A stretch of DNA of 64,000 nucleotides from a virus. The position numbers and the translations under genes are program-made. Position 1 is the stretch's first letter, and every line of letters begins with the position of its first letter. This document shows, piece by piece, positions 34,261 through 41,897 of the stretch. The notes beneath the pieces are model-generated. The model saw only the letters and a program-made list of their open reading frames with translations, had not been told where the DNA came from and made no database searches. The DNA lies in IMG/VR virus record IMGVR_UViG_3300044684_000161, positions 26,103 through 90,102 of that record, one strand, 5' to 3'.

Positions 34261-34665
34261 TTGAATAATGCTTCGAATCTTGCGGCGCTGGCACTTGCCG
34301 CTTCTGTTGATAGTGCTCTTGGGATCGCCTTTCAAAAGAAAATCTCGGCACCTCCGGTCAATCTCGGCAACCTTGGCGCCACGCCAGCGCTCGATTTCTC
34401 GACCGGCAACAATTTCTACGGCACTGCGAACGCGAACTTCACGCTGCCGTTCCCGACCAATCTGTCTGCCGGGCAGGCTGGGTCGATCGAGATCACTCAA
34501 GACGGCACCGGTAGCCGGACCATTACATACGCCAGCGGATGGCTGTTCCCCGGCGGCACGCGCCCGGCGCTCTCGACTGCGGCAGGCTCTATCGATGTCA
34601 TCTCGTATTTCGTGCGGCCCGGTGCCACGCAGATCGAGGCGACGATCAATAAGGCGTTCGCATAA
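34261..34665 (+). CDS. Small tail-fibre-region protein
   Basis: A 134-residue protein read from TTG 34261 (GGGA at 34251-34254). After a helical N-terminus it is beta-rich (DFSTGNNFYGTANANFTLPF, GSIEITQDGTGSRTITYASG), and the phrase TITYASGWLFPGGT is typical of fibre-linked or decoration proteins. The stop shares one base with the next ATG. The start is uncertain; ATG 34257 in another frame gives only three codons. Confidence 0.55.
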   Translation: MNNASNLAALALAASVDSALGIAFQKKISAPPVNLGNLGATPALDFSTGNNFYGTANANFTLPFPTNLSAGQAGSIEITQDGTGSRTITYASGWLFPGGTRPALSTAAGSIDVISYFVRPGATQIEATINKAFA

Positions 34666-35450
34666 TGCTCGCCGGCGTCCCTCCGCTCAACACCGGCATC
34701 AAACTGTTCGTCGTGCCGATTACCGCCAATGTGAACGAGTACAACCTGCACAATGTGCTGACCGCATCCCCGTATAACTGGGACGGCAGCACTCAGGTGA
34801 TGGTGACCGTCAACGTCTCCGCCAGCGTGGTGATCGGCGGCACCGATCGAAGCAGCACGACGGCGAGTTCGGCGACTGGCGCGTTCAACATCGGCGCAGC
34901 TTTCCCAGTTGGATCCGAGATTGATCTGAACATCGGCTCGGGCGCGAAGATTCAAGGATATGGCGGCGATGGCGCGCCGACTGGTGGCGGCGGTCCTGGC
35001 TGCTACGGCGGCCACGCAATCGTGTTGCCGGCCAGCATGAATGCGCTGCTCAAGATCAACAACCAGGGCAGCATCTTGGGCGGCGGCGGCGGCGGCGCAA
35101 GCAATTCCGGTAGCGACGGCGGTGCGGGTGCCGGCGGCGGCGCTGGTACGCCCGGGGGCGCCGGCGGACCGTGCCAGAGTTCGTTGTCTCCATACGGCGC
35201 GACCAATGGCTCGGCTGGCACGGCGACAGCAGGGGGCGCGGCTGGGGCCAGCGCTCCAGTGAATGGTTCGATTGGCGTGACAACTGCTGGCTATGCGGGG
35301 GCGGGCGGCAATCCAGGGCAACAAGGCGGCTACAACAACAGAGGTGTCAGCGGCGCCGCGCCGGGGCCGGCCGGGTATGCGATCGCTCTCAACGGCAACG
35401 CCGCGCCAACCTTCATCGCATCAGGCACGATCACCGGATCAATTGCCTGA
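34665..35450 (+). CDS. Second glycine-rich adhesin
   Basis: A 261-residue protein. Residues 1-100 (LFVVPITANVNEYNLHNVLT, VTVNVSASVVIGG) form an N-terminal beta domain; residues about 105-245 are Gly/Ala-rich with GGDGAPTGGGGPGCYGGHA, GGGGGGASNSGSDGG and GGAGTPGGAGGPC. The layout, small N-terminal domain plus glycine-rich body, resembles gp38-type receptor-recognition proteins attached to a fibre tip. It is the second protein of this type after the fibre, and an alternative or accessory receptor binder is likely. Confidence 0.65.
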   Translation: MLAGVPPLNTGIKLFVVPITANVNEYNLHNVLTASPYNWDGSTQVMVTVNVSASVVIGGTDRSSTTASSATGAFNIGAAFPVGSEIDLNIGSGAKIQGYGGDGAPTGGGGPGCYGGHAIVLPASMNALLKINNQGSILGGGGGGASNSGSDGGAGAGGGAGTPGGAGGPCQSSLSPYGATNGSAGTATAGGAAGASAPVNGSIGVTTAGYAGAGGNPGQQGGYNNRGVSGAAPGPAGYAIALNGNAAPTFIASGTITGSIA

Positions 35451-35453
35451 TTG

Positions 35454-35468
35454 TCGTGACTATAGGAT
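35454..35468 (+). promoter_or_regulatory. Recurrent phage promoter-like element
   Basis: TCGTGACTATAGGAT: the -10-like half differs, but A at position 11 and T at position 15 are kept. The predicted start is G35475, 66 bases before the lysis gene at 35541. Confidence 0.5.
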
Positions 35469-35505
35469 TGCCTTGTACTAACTCGCAATCCGAAGAGACA
35501 AGAAA

Positions 35506-35537
35506 CCGTCCTCGGTTGCATTGATTACCGGGGACGG
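35506..35537 (+). repeat. Hairpin overlapping the translation start of the lysis gene
   Basis: CCGTCCTCGGT (35506-35516) pairs with ACCGGGGACGG (35527-35537), 11 pairs including one U-G, ending 3 bases before ATG 35541. The only Shine-Dalgarno-like bases (GGGGA) are inside the stem, so folding should hold back translation. Confidence 0.6.
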
Positions 35538-35540
35538 CGG

Positions 35541-35873
35541 ATGGAAGTAAGCAGCGGTGCTTTCCAAATCATCGCAGTAGTGGTGAGTATGTTGTGCTCA
35601 GCGATGGGCACGATTCTTTGGTTCCTGTTTCAGAGCGTGCGACACGACGTGCAAGCGGCACGTACAGAAGCAGAGTCCGCCAAGGACGAACTTGCGAAAT
35701 TCAAACTGCAAGCGGCCGAGCATTACGTCACGCGAAACGATCTCACCTCGACAGTGACCGACCTAAAGCGTTCGATCGAGCGCCTGATTGAATCCGTCGA
35801 CCGTAGCTCTCAAGAGACGCGCGACGCATTCAATAAGATCCACGAGCGCATCGATAGAAAGGCCGACAAGTGA
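35541..35873 (+). CDS. Membrane-anchored coiled-coil protein, probable lysis component (holin or inner spanin)
   Basis: A 110-residue protein with one N-terminal membrane segment (about 9-31, IIAVVVSMLCSAMGTILWFL) and a long charged helical region (VQAARTEAESAKDELAKFKL, LIESVDRSSQETRDAFNKIH). It lies two genes before the endolysin. This layout suits an inner-membrane spanin or an accessory holin-like protein; a second spanin was not found. Its stop overlaps the next GTG. A hairpin covers its ribosome site. Confidence 0.6.
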   Translation: MEVSSGAFQIIAVVVSMLCSAMGTILWFLFQSVRHDVQAARTEAESAKDELAKFKLQAAEHYVTRNDLTSTVTDLKRSIERLIESVDRSSQETRDAFNKIHERIDRKADK

Positions 35874-36232
35874 ACAAGCACGAAATCCATTGGCTCGATG
35901 CTCCAGAAGAGCACGACTATCCAGCCGCGCTTTCCTATCTCTCCCTAATCTTTGAAGCGTCGCACGCCGAGAGCATCGTCAAGGCGCTTGAGCATGCCGA
36001 GATGTGCGCTTTCAAGGCGAAGGACATCTTCAGGGCTTCAGCACTCCCTCTTCTAGGCATCAGCAACAGCCACGTAGCGAAGAACGAAGCAAAGATCGAC
36101 AGCGGCAAAAAGCTGTCGCCGATCCTGCTCGTGCGCAGCCACGGCAAGGTGATTTTAGCCGACGGCTACCATCGACTCTGCGCGGTCTATCGCCATGACG
36201 AGGACGCGGAGATTCCCTGCAAGATCGTATAG
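35870..36232 (+). CDS. ParB/sulfiredoxin-like domain protein
   Basis: A 120-residue protein starting at GTG 35870, overlapping the preceding stop (GTGA). The C-terminal half has SPILLVRSHGKVILADGYHR, the DGxHR-type signature of ParB/sulfiredoxin-like folds that bind nucleotide. Such single-domain proteins occur in many phages and may act as nucleases, DNA-binding factors or NTP-dependent enzymes. Location between a lysis gene and the endolysin is unusual; no activity is claimed. Confidence 0.6.
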   Translation: MNKHEIHWLDAPEEHDYPAALSYLSLIFEASHAESIVKALEHAEMCAFKAKDIFRASALPLLGISNSHVAKNEAKIDSGKKLSPILLVRSHGKVILADGYHRLCAVYRHDEDAEIPCKIV

Positions 36233-36239
36233 CGATGCC

Positions 36240-36788
36240 ATGAACTTGACGCCCGCAATCGTAGCCGTCGGCACCGGTGCATCTCCCGTGACCTCGGCGA
36301 AGTGGCTCGGCGTATTGCAGTCGACATGCGACCAGTACGTCATCAACACGCCCGAGCGGATCGCCGCGTTCCTCGCGCAGATCGGCCATGAGTCGATGCA
36401 CTTGATCTACACGCGCGAACTATGGGGCCCGACGGCCGCGCAACGCGCATACGAGCCGCCATCGGCGAAGTCGAAGGAACTCGGCAATACGCAGCCCGGC
36501 GACGGCAAGCGATTCTGCGGACGCGGTCTGATTCAGATTACGGGCCGAGGCATGTATATGCGGGCCGGCGCAGCGCTCAAACTCGACCTGCTTGCGCATC
36601 CCGAATTGCTCGAGGCGCCGTCAAATGCCGCACAGTCCGCCGGCTGGTTCTGGTCGATACACGGGCTAAACGCGCTGGCCGACGCTGGTGAGTTCGAAAC
36701 CATCACGCGCAAGATCAATGGGGGCCTCAATGGTGAGGCCGATCGCTTGGCGCTCTACGATTCAGCAAAGAAAGCGCTGGGGATCTGA
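36240..36788 (+). CDS. Endolysin, glycoside hydrolase family 19
   Basis: A 182-residue lysin. FLAQIGHESMHL holds the catalytic Glu, followed by RELWGPTAAQRAYEP, FCGRGLIQITGR, and TRKINGG near the end, all typical of GH19 chitinase-like phage endolysins that cut peptidoglycan glycan strands. No signal peptide, so it needs a holin. ATG 36240 is chosen over an upstream frame start at 36195. Its end overlaps the convergent TraR-like gene by 34 bases. Confidence 0.88.
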   Translation: MNLTPAIVAVGTGASPVTSAKWLGVLQSTCDQYVINTPERIAAFLAQIGHESMHLIYTRELWGPTAAQRAYEPPSAKSKELGNTQPGDGKRFCGRGLIQITGRGMYMRAGAALKLDLLAHPELLEAPSNAAQSAGWFWSIHGLNALADAGEFETITRKINGGLNGEADRLALYDSAKKALGI

Positions 36789-37018
36789 CGACTCCGACGC
36801 TCGCCGCGCTCAGTGCAGTAAGTGCACAGATGTCGTCCCATCGCGCGCCGTAGCGGCGGCATCTCGATCTCGCATTCCTCGCACTCGGCCGGCCCGTAGC
36901 CGGGTTCGTCTGGCTCAAGAAGGCGGCGCTGCACGCGCGGTCGGTTGTTACGCTCCCAGTCCAGGGCCTCGAGCTCTTGTGCGATATCTTCGGTCGACAT
37001 TTTTCCCCCAGTCGTCAT
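36755..37018 (-). CDS. TraR/DksA-type C4 zinc-finger protein
   Basis: An 87-residue protein with a helical first half (MSTEDIAQELEALDWERNNR) and C-terminal CEECEIEMPPLRRA...HLCTYC, the CxxC-x17-CxxC finger of the TraR/DksA family. These small proteins enter the RNA polymerase secondary channel and alter promoter choice. ATG 37018 overlaps the upstream stop (ATGA); ATG 37000 with GGGGGA ahead is an alternative giving 81 residues. Last gene of a short leftward operon. Confidence 0.8.
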   Translation of the reverse strand: MTTGGKMSTEDIAQELEALDWERNNRPRVQRRLLEPDEPGYGPAECEECEIEMPPLRRAMGRHLCTYCTERGERRSRQIPSAFFAES

Positions 37019-37209
37019 TCCGGCCGATAGACCTGACGGCCCTTCGGCTGTGTCTTTGCAATCGCGAGGCGTGACTCGTTCCGCTTGCGCAGTTCGAGCA
37101 GTTCGTTCGCAGTGCCGATCACGTACATCGCGCGCACGGTGCCGAACATCAGTCTCTCGCGTTGTACGTTGGCATCATTGTGCTGTTCCGACCGGCGGTC
37201 TTGTGGCAT
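37015..37209 (-). CDS. Small leftward protein of unknown function
   Basis: A 64-residue protein. ATG 37209 has GGAG seven bases upstream; a longer frame reaches 37248 but would start inside the operator. It is basic and helical (ANELLELRKRNESRLAIAKT). Coupled to the TraR-like gene by an ATGA overlap. A perfect 16-bp palindrome lies 32 bases upstream. Confidence 0.6.
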   Translation of the reverse strand: MPQDRRSEQHNDANVQRERLMFGTVRAMYVIGTANELLELRKRNESRLAIAKTQPKGRQVYRPE

Positions 37210-37241
37210 TGCCTGCTCCGTTTGTTGGTGTGAGGCAATGA

Positions 37242-37257
37242 TAATCAAATTTGATTA
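37242..37257. promoter_or_regulatory. Palindromic operator
   Basis: TAATCAAATTTGATTA is a perfect 16-bp palindrome ahead of the leftward TraR operon and downstream of the integrase terminator. Related sequences stand before other leftward early operons (45456, 57407, 58634-58662), so it is probably bound by one dimeric repressor. Confidence 0.6.
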
Positions 37258-37275
37258 AATGACGTTGGGATGTGC

Positions 37276-37307
37276 AAAAAAACAACGCCAGGAATCTGTC
37301 CTGGCGC
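37276..37307 (-). terminator. Rho-independent terminator of the integrase operon
   Basis: Perfect 8-bp stem CGCCAGGA (37286-37293) and TCCTGGCG (37299-37306); read leftward it is followed by TTGTTTTTTT. Confidence 0.9.
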
Positions 37308-37313
37308 TGCTTA

Positions 37314-37493
37314 CTACTCACGTTCGACGGTCCAGCCGTCCGGCGTTCGCTCTCGATCCGTTTCGGGGTTCTCCTTGAGCCGACGCATCGCGGCGCTCAC
37401 GTCGAGGAGAGGAACATTGCGTTCCGTGACGCCACCGGTGATGAGCTCGCCGTCAGCATCAAGGACACGATACGTCACAGGTGCGACGATCAT
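37314..37493 (-). CDS. Small protein coupled to the integrase (59 residues)
   Basis: ATG 37493 overlaps the integrase stop (ATGA) and has a strong GAGGAGG eight bases upstream. The sequence (MIVAPVTYRVLDADGELITG, then ERNVPLLDVSAAMRRLKENP) is protein-like and ends WTVERE just before the terminator. It could be a small excision or regulatory factor by position, but no HTH was recognised. Confidence 0.7.
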   Translation of the reverse strand: MIVAPVTYRVLDADGELITGGVTERNVPLLDVSAAMRRLKENPETDRERTPDGWTVERE

Positions 37494-38662
37494 ATAGCCT
37501 CCTCGGGCTGCCGGGCCCAGTTCTGCGTAATCACGCTGGCGACCGTATTGATTGCGCGCGCCTGATCGGTTGCGAGGCCGTGCAGGTAGCGTTCAGTCGT
37601 CGATAGCTGGCGGTGGCCGAGCATCGTCGCGACCTGCTTTTGCGTCAGGCCAGCCATATGCGCGAGCGAGCCGGCGGTGTGCCGCAGATCATGGATGCGC
37701 ATCTCCGGCGGCAACTCGGCGCGCTGCTTAATGCGCTTCCAGATGCCTTGCGGGTGCATCATGTGCTCGCCAGCAATGCGGCCCGGGATGAGCCATTTGC
37801 CTTCCTCGATGCCGTTGATAATCTCCATCGCTGCTGACGACAGGGCGATACGCCGCTGACCGACTTTGCTGTCCGGCAGCAGCAGCAGCGAGCGCTCGCG
37901 ATCGATCCATTCCTGTTTCGACGACATGATCTCGTTGAGGCGACAACCGGTGATCAGCAGCAGACGGATAAGGTCAGCCATCGACTTCATGATTTCGTGC
38001 TGCTCGACCATCTCGGTCAGCGTGGCGTCGAGGCGCTGGATCTGCTCGGGCGCAAGGATCGTCTCGCGCTCCCGGATTTTGTACTTTTTGATGTGGCGGC
38101 ACGGATTGCCATCCTTGCGCCACTTCCATAGGTCCGCAAGATTGAAGGCCTTGCTCAGCAGCGCGACGCAGGCATTCGCAGTCGCCGGGTGCTCGGACAG
38201 CGATCCCATGAGCGCCAACACATCGGCCTGTGTCACGCTGTCGACGCGCTTCTTGCCGAGTGCCGGCAGCACGTAGATGCGCCACAGTGCCTCGTCGCGA
38301 GCGACACTGCCGGCCTTCTTGAACGGCCGCGCGTGCTCCTTCATGTAGCGCTGCTCGAGATCGGCGACCGTGGGTGCTTCCTTGAGTTCGGTTTTTTCCA
38401 TCGCCGGGTCGCGGCCTTCGGCGACGGCGCCGAATATCTTGCGCGCGAGATCGCGGGCCTTGTCCGGCACGATGTCCGTGCAACGCCCGATTGTTTGCTT
38501 GCGCTGGATGCCAGCGTGTGTACGATACCGCGCGACGTAGGTTTTGCGGCCGCTGCTCTGGATGCGGACGCCGAAGCTCGGGAGTTCGTTGTCCCACAGC
38601 CACGCGTCACCCTTTAGAGGGGGCTGAGCGGCATCGACTGCGGTTTTGGTCAGCTTGGGCAT
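37490..38662 (-). CDS. int: Tyrosine-recombinase integrase
   Basis: A 390-residue integrase starting at ATG 38662 (GGAGA upstream). The N-terminal 90 residues are a DUF4102-type arm-binding domain (KTAVDAAQPPLKGDAWLWDN, GVRIQSSGRKTYVARYR), followed by a core-binding domain. Catalytic residues are visible: Arg241 in TGCRLNEI, His324 and Arg327 in HDLRH, a His in LGHRQ and Tyr359 in ERYLHG. P4-type integrases of this class usually insert at tRNA genes, and a tRNA-Leu lies 308 bases upstream. It shows that the phage is temperate. Confidence 0.92.
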   Translation of the reverse strand: MPKLTKTAVDAAQPPLKGDAWLWDNELPSFGVRIQSSGRKTYVARYRTHAGIQRKQTIGRCTDIVPDKARDLARKIFGAVAEGRDPAMEKTELKEAPTVADLEQRYMKEHARPFKKAGSVARDEALWRIYVLPALGKKRVDSVTQADVLALMGSLSEHPATANACVALLSKAFNLADLWKWRKDGNPCRHIKKYKIRERETILAPEQIQRLDATLTEMVEQHEIMKSMADLIRLLLITGCRLNEIMSSKQEWIDRERSLLLLPDSKVGQRRIALSSAAMEIINGIEEGKWLIPGRIAGEHMMHPQGIWKRIKQRAELPPEMRIHDLRHTAGSLAHMAGLTQKQVATMLGHRQLSTTERYLHGLATDQARAINTVASVITQNWARQPEEAI

Positions 38663-38689
38663 TTTGAAAGTTCTCCAGGGTGAGTGTGA

Positions 38690-38724
38690 TGCGCCCGAAT
38701 TTCCCGGGCGCAACTAGGGCGCAA
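38690..38724. repeat. GGGCGCAA repeats, putative integrase arm sites
   Basis: GGGCGCAA at 38706-38713 and 38717-38724, exactly 11 bp apart, plus an inverted TGCGCCCG at 38690-38697 that pairs with CGGGCGCA at 38705-38712. Same-face repeats next to an integrase gene are typical of arm-type sites. Confidence 0.5.
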
Positions 38725-38914
38725 AAGGGACATAACAAGCGTGATCTTCACTGATCTCCTGAGCCGCTGATAGACGGCTAAGTGGTTGGAATCGTGCAGA
38801 CTAATGACCCAACGTGAAGTTGCATGAAGCCCTATTTTTCACACTCAAAATCTGGTTGTCAACTCAAAAAAGATCAAGTTTTATGCGGTTGCAGCGAAGG
38901 CGAGACAGAATTTC

Positions 38915-38933
38915 GGGCGCAGGTCGGGCGCAA
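38915..38933 (+). repeat. Second GGGCGCA pair, putative integrase arm sites
   Basis: GGGCGCA at 38915-38921 and GGGCGCAA at 38926-38933, again 11 bp apart, 37 bases before the tRNA. Confidence 0.5.
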
Positions 38934-38969
38934 GATCAGACGGGAAGGACCGTGACGGTCCGTGAAGAT

Positions 38970-39056
38970 GCGAGAGTGGTGGAACTGGTAGACACACGGC
39001 ACTCAAAATGCCGCACCCGAAAGGGTATAGGGGTTCGACTCCCCTCTCTCGCACCA
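38970..39056 (+). tRNA. tRNA-Leu (anticodon CAA)
   Basis: Acceptor arm GCGAGAG (38970-38976) pairs with CTCTCGC (39046-39052); D-loop GGTGGAACTGGTAGACAC; anticodon stem CGGCA/TGCCG with loop CTCAAAA, anticodon CAA; long variable arm (CACCCGAAAGGGTA) typical of class II leucine tRNAs; TTCGACT T-loop; discriminator A and encoded CCA. The gene is complete. It may be cargo that reads UUG codons or the attP core carried as a full tRNA. Confidence 0.95.
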
Positions 39057-39063
39057 CGCGCCA

Positions 39064-39825
39064 TCACGCAGCCTTCTCTTCAGCCGGTCGAGGAAACAGC
39101 GACAACGCCTCATCGCAGTGTTTGAGGATCGACTCTGCCTGCCTTCGCAGGCCGTCGAGGCTTCCATATGTGCTGAGCACCCCAGCGGTCATGACGGCGT
39201 GCACAGCGCGCCCAACATGCTCCGCATTCCAGCTTTCGATCTTCACTCCACTGACGCGCTCAACCTCCTCGACGGCTTTGGTCAGCTCGCTGGCGCGGCG
39301 AGTGCGGAACTCAATCTCACGCACGATGCGCTGCTCGTCGCTCTGGCGTAACCGTTTGATCTCGGTGGCGACGGCCGATCGAACGATGTCCTCGTCGGCC
39401 GCGCTCGCTCGGCGCAGCATCGCCGCGACGAAGTCGCGTGTGACCGGCTGAGCTTCGAGCTTTGGTGCAGCGACGGACTGCCGCAGCGTCCCGCCCGGTT
39501 TCGCTTCGAAGTGTCCCCACGTCGGAGGTAACTCGCCCTCGGCAATAACGCCGGCCGGCGCGACGATCCACCAGCGGTCGCAGTATCGCTGCACCGGGGC
39601 CGATTTCTCAGGATTCTTCAGTTCGCGCACCCAGTCTGATCGGCTGGCCTTAAGCTCGAACCCGTGAATCTCGAGTCCGCGCGAAGGGAAGAGGTTGATC
39701 GCCACGGCGTCGGCCCAGCGGCGCTGATGTGCGCCGGTTGCGTCCGCTACCTCGAAGAAGAGCGCCCACTCCGGGGCGCAGAAGCGGGCCCGAAGCGCCG
39801 CCTTGATGTCGGGCGTCTTCATCAT
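39064..39825 (-). CDS. PD-(D/E)XK-type nuclease-like protein (MmcB-like N-terminus)
   Basis: A 253-residue protein. The first 100 residues carry RWADAVAINLFPSRGLEIHG, FELKASRSDWVRELKNPEK and YCDRWWIVAPAGVI: an acidic residue, then ExK as in PD-(D/E)XK folds (MmcB/DNA-repair type). The rest is helical (SDEQRIVREIEFRTRRASEL). Last gene of the leftward replication operon, coupled to dUTPase by an ATGA overlap. A role in DNA repair or host DNA degradation is inferred. Confidence 0.7.
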   Translation of the reverse strand: MMKTPDIKAALRARFCAPEWALFFEVADATGAHQRRWADAVAINLFPSRGLEIHGFELKASRSDWVRELKNPEKSAPVQRYCDRWWIVAPAGVIAEGELPPTWGHFEAKPGGTLRQSVAAPKLEAQPVTRDFVAAMLRRASAADEDIVRSAVATEIKRLRQSDEQRIVREIEFRTRRASELTKAVEEVERVSGVKIESWNAEHVGRAVHAVMTAGVLSTYGSLDGLRRQAESILKHCDEALSLFPRPAEEKAA

Positions 39826-40382
39826 AGGTCACCTACGCCAGGCACGTGCGTCGTCGTGCACCCTTCGCGCAGATTGGACGGCAGGGTAGCCCATTCGCGG
39901 TCAGACATCGCACGCTGACCGGTGCTGCCAAAGCCACCCGTGCCGCGCGCCGTCTCCGACAGAGCCTCGACGATCTCGAACTCGACGCGGGGCGTCTCGA
40001 TGAGCTTCGCCTGCGCGATTCGGTCTCCGTCGAACACGCGTATGCCACCATAGCCGTCGGCTACGAGCTTCACGTGAACTTCGCCTCGATAGTCCGCGTC
40101 GATGACTCCGACGCAATTGGCGAGCCGCGTATTGCCTTTGAATCCGTGCCCGCTACGGCTGTAGATCAGCATGGCCCAGCCGGGGGGAATCTCGAACGCC
40201 AAGCCGGTACGGAACACGTGTCCGCTGCTGGGCTCAATCTTGATTCCGTCCCGCTTGGCGATGTCCGTCCACTCGGCCCCCAGCGCGTGCAGGTCAAAAC
40301 ACGCCGCGCCGTCGGTGGCGTAACACGGCACGATCGCGGCCGGATGTAGCTTCATGATCTTGATCTTCAAAACATTCTCCAT
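39822..40382 (-). CDS. dut: dUTPase (deoxyuridine 5'-triphosphate nucleotidohydrolase)
   Basis: A 186-residue protein. The trimeric dUTPase motifs are present: DGAACFDLHAL, MLIYSRSGHGFKG, NCVGVIDADYRGEV, RIAQAKL and the C-terminal RGTGGFGSTG P-loop-like arm. It hydrolyses dUTP to dUMP, keeping uracil out of phage DNA. The start ATG 40382 overlaps the helicase stop (TAATG). A 27-residue tail follows the last motif. Confidence 0.92.
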   Translation of the reverse strand: MENVLKIKIMKLHPAAIVPCYATDGAACFDLHALGAEWTDIAKRDGIKIEPSSGHVFRTGLAFEIPPGWAMLIYSRSGHGFKGNTRLANCVGVIDADYRGEVHVKLVADGYGGIRVFDGDRIAQAKLIETPRVEFEIVEALSETARGTGGFGSTGQRAMSDREWATLPSNLREGCTTTHVPGVGDL

Positions 40383-41500
40383 TAGATGACAACCGTGACG
40401 CGCTCGGCGGCGCGCGTCAGCGCCGTATATCGCCACTTCGCCGCGTCCTCTCGGAACACGCTGCTCTCGTCGAAGACAAGCACGTGATCGTACTGGCTGC
40501 CTTGGGCCTTGTGGCAGGTTAGGACTTGTCCATACGTGAATTGGTCCGAAAAGCGCTTGACCTTCCACTCAAGCTCGCCCTCGGTGCCGAGGAAGAAGTG
40601 TTCCAGCACCTCCACGTCGACATGCTCTTGCTGCAGCACGTCGAGAGACTTCACACGGATCTTGAACTTGTTGCCGCGCACGGCGCACTCCGTCGCTTCC
40701 CATAGGCCGCCATTGAGCAAGCCCTTGGTGCGGTCGTTCTTTAGGCAGACGAGCCGATCTCCGGGCGTCGGGTGCCACGACGCGACCGTACCGCAGATGC
40801 CCTTGATCTCGCGTGCGCGCAGGTTGAACGTCTGCCGGGTACGGTTGAGACCGCACAGAACCTGATCGGCGCGCAACACTTCGTGCGCCAATTCCTCCTT
40901 GCTGATCTCTGGCCGACGCACGATGCGGCTCTCGCCATAGGTGCCAGGTCGCAGGCCGCGCCCTTCGCGTACATCGATGCTCAGGCGAATGATTGGATTT
41001 TCGGCCGCTTGACGGTGCACCTCCGTCAGCATGAAATCCGGTTCGGCATTGATGAAGAATCCTTCGCCCTTTACGGGTGGCAACTGTGCCGGGTCGCCGA
41101 GCACGAGAATCTTGGTGCCGAACTGCAGGAGATCGCGCGCCAGGTCCTCGCCGACCATCGACACCTCGTCGATGATGATAAGCGCAGCGCCGGTGGCGTC
41201 GCTGTCGTAGTTGAGCTCAAACGTGACGATGCCGGTGTCCGGGTCCTCTACCGGCTTGTAGATCAGGCTGTGAATCGTGCATGCGCCGATGCAGCCTTTT
41301 GAGCGCAGCACGAGTGCCGCTTTGCCAGTGAAACAAGCGAAGCACACACGACCCTCGATCCCTTGCGCGAGGTGCTTGGCGAGTGTCGTCTTACCGCTCC
41401 CGGCGTAGCCAAACAGGCGGAATATCTGCGGCGCCTTCGGATTGCGAATCCACTTAGCTACGGCATCGAGCGCCGCGCTCTGTTGTGGTGACCAAGCCAT
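40382..41500 (-). CDS. RecD/Dda-type SF1B helicase
   Basis: A 372-residue helicase; start ATG 41500 with AAGGAC upstream. Walker A GYAGSGKTT (31-39, Lys37), Walker B IIIDEVSM, motif III GDPAQLPPV, then TCHKAQGSQYD and YTALTRAAERV at the end. This is the short Dda/RecD2-like form that moves 5' to 3' and may start replication forks or drive recombination. Genes for SSB and primase are in the rightward set. Confidence 0.88.
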   Translation of the reverse strand: MAWSPQQSAALDAVAKWIRNPKAPQIFRLFGYAGSGKTTLAKHLAQGIEGRVCFACFTGKAALVLRSKGCIGACTIHSLIYKPVEDPDTGIVTFELNYDSDATGAALIIIDEVSMVGEDLARDLLQFGTKILVLGDPAQLPPVKGEGFFINAEPDFMLTEVHRQAAENPIIRLSIDVREGRGLRPGTYGESRIVRRPEISKEELAHEVLRADQVLCGLNRTRQTFNLRAREIKGICGTVASWHPTPGDRLVCLKNDRTKGLLNGGLWEATECAVRGNKFKIRVKSLDVLQQEHVDVEVLEHFFLGTEGELEWKVKRFSDQFTYGQVLTCHKAQGSQYDHVLVFDESSVFREDAAKWRYTALTRAAERVTVVI

Positions 41501-41543
41501 AAATGTCCTTGTTGTGCGGTTTGGACCCGCACTTGGTTTCTTG

Positions 41544-41849
41544 TCACGCCGGAACTGCGTCCATAGGCGGCATGATGATCTCAAGGCCGAGCGCTACCGC
41601 GATGTGATGCTCAAGCGTCGCGCCGCGCGAACACCGCCAGCCAGGAAGCAATTGAATCGCGTCACACGTCACGAGTTCGCGGATGTCGTCGCGCATGCAC
41701 GCTGCCCAGCCCTTCGCCGGATCGGCGTTGATCTCGGCCGGGTTCACGGCATCGTGGCCTAGGGCGCGCAGGCGCGCGGCTTCGGCGTGGAAGGCGGGAA
41801 AATTCAGAAGGGGCAAACCTGTCATCGGCCCCGCGATGTAGATGCGCAT
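41544..41849 (-). CDS. DUF4406 (nucleoside deoxyribosyltransferase-like) protein
   Basis: A 101-residue protein starting MRIYIAGPMTGLPLLNFPAF, with NPAEI and MRDDIRELVTCDAI and RGATLEHHIAVALG; the pattern is DUF4406, a Rossmann-like fold related to nucleoside 2-deoxyribosyltransferases. AGGAACA precedes ATG 41849. A role in nucleotide metabolism is inferred. Confidence 0.8.
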   Translation of the reverse strand: MRIYIAGPMTGLPLLNFPAFHAEAARLRALGHDAVNPAEINADPAKGWAACMRDDIRELVTCDAIQLLPGWRCSRGATLEHHIAVALGLEIIMPPMDAVPA

Positions 41850-41897
41850 AATTGTTCCTGAATCAGAAGCGGCGGGGTTTGTGGCCCCGCCGCCGTG

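Larger units (their letters stand above)
38663..38969. other. Integrase-tRNA gap, candidate attP arm region
   Basis: No gene seen. It holds paired GGGCGCA repeats near both ends, a weak promoter-like pair TTGTCA/TTTTAT near 38863-38891, and the palindrome GGACCGTGACGGTCC at 38947-38961 just before the tRNA. Confidence 0.5.

Noticed and set aside
38970-39056. tRNA as a mark of the prophage-chromosome boundary
   Set aside because: Phage-type genes continue for 25 kb on the far side, so the tRNA is inside the phage genome.
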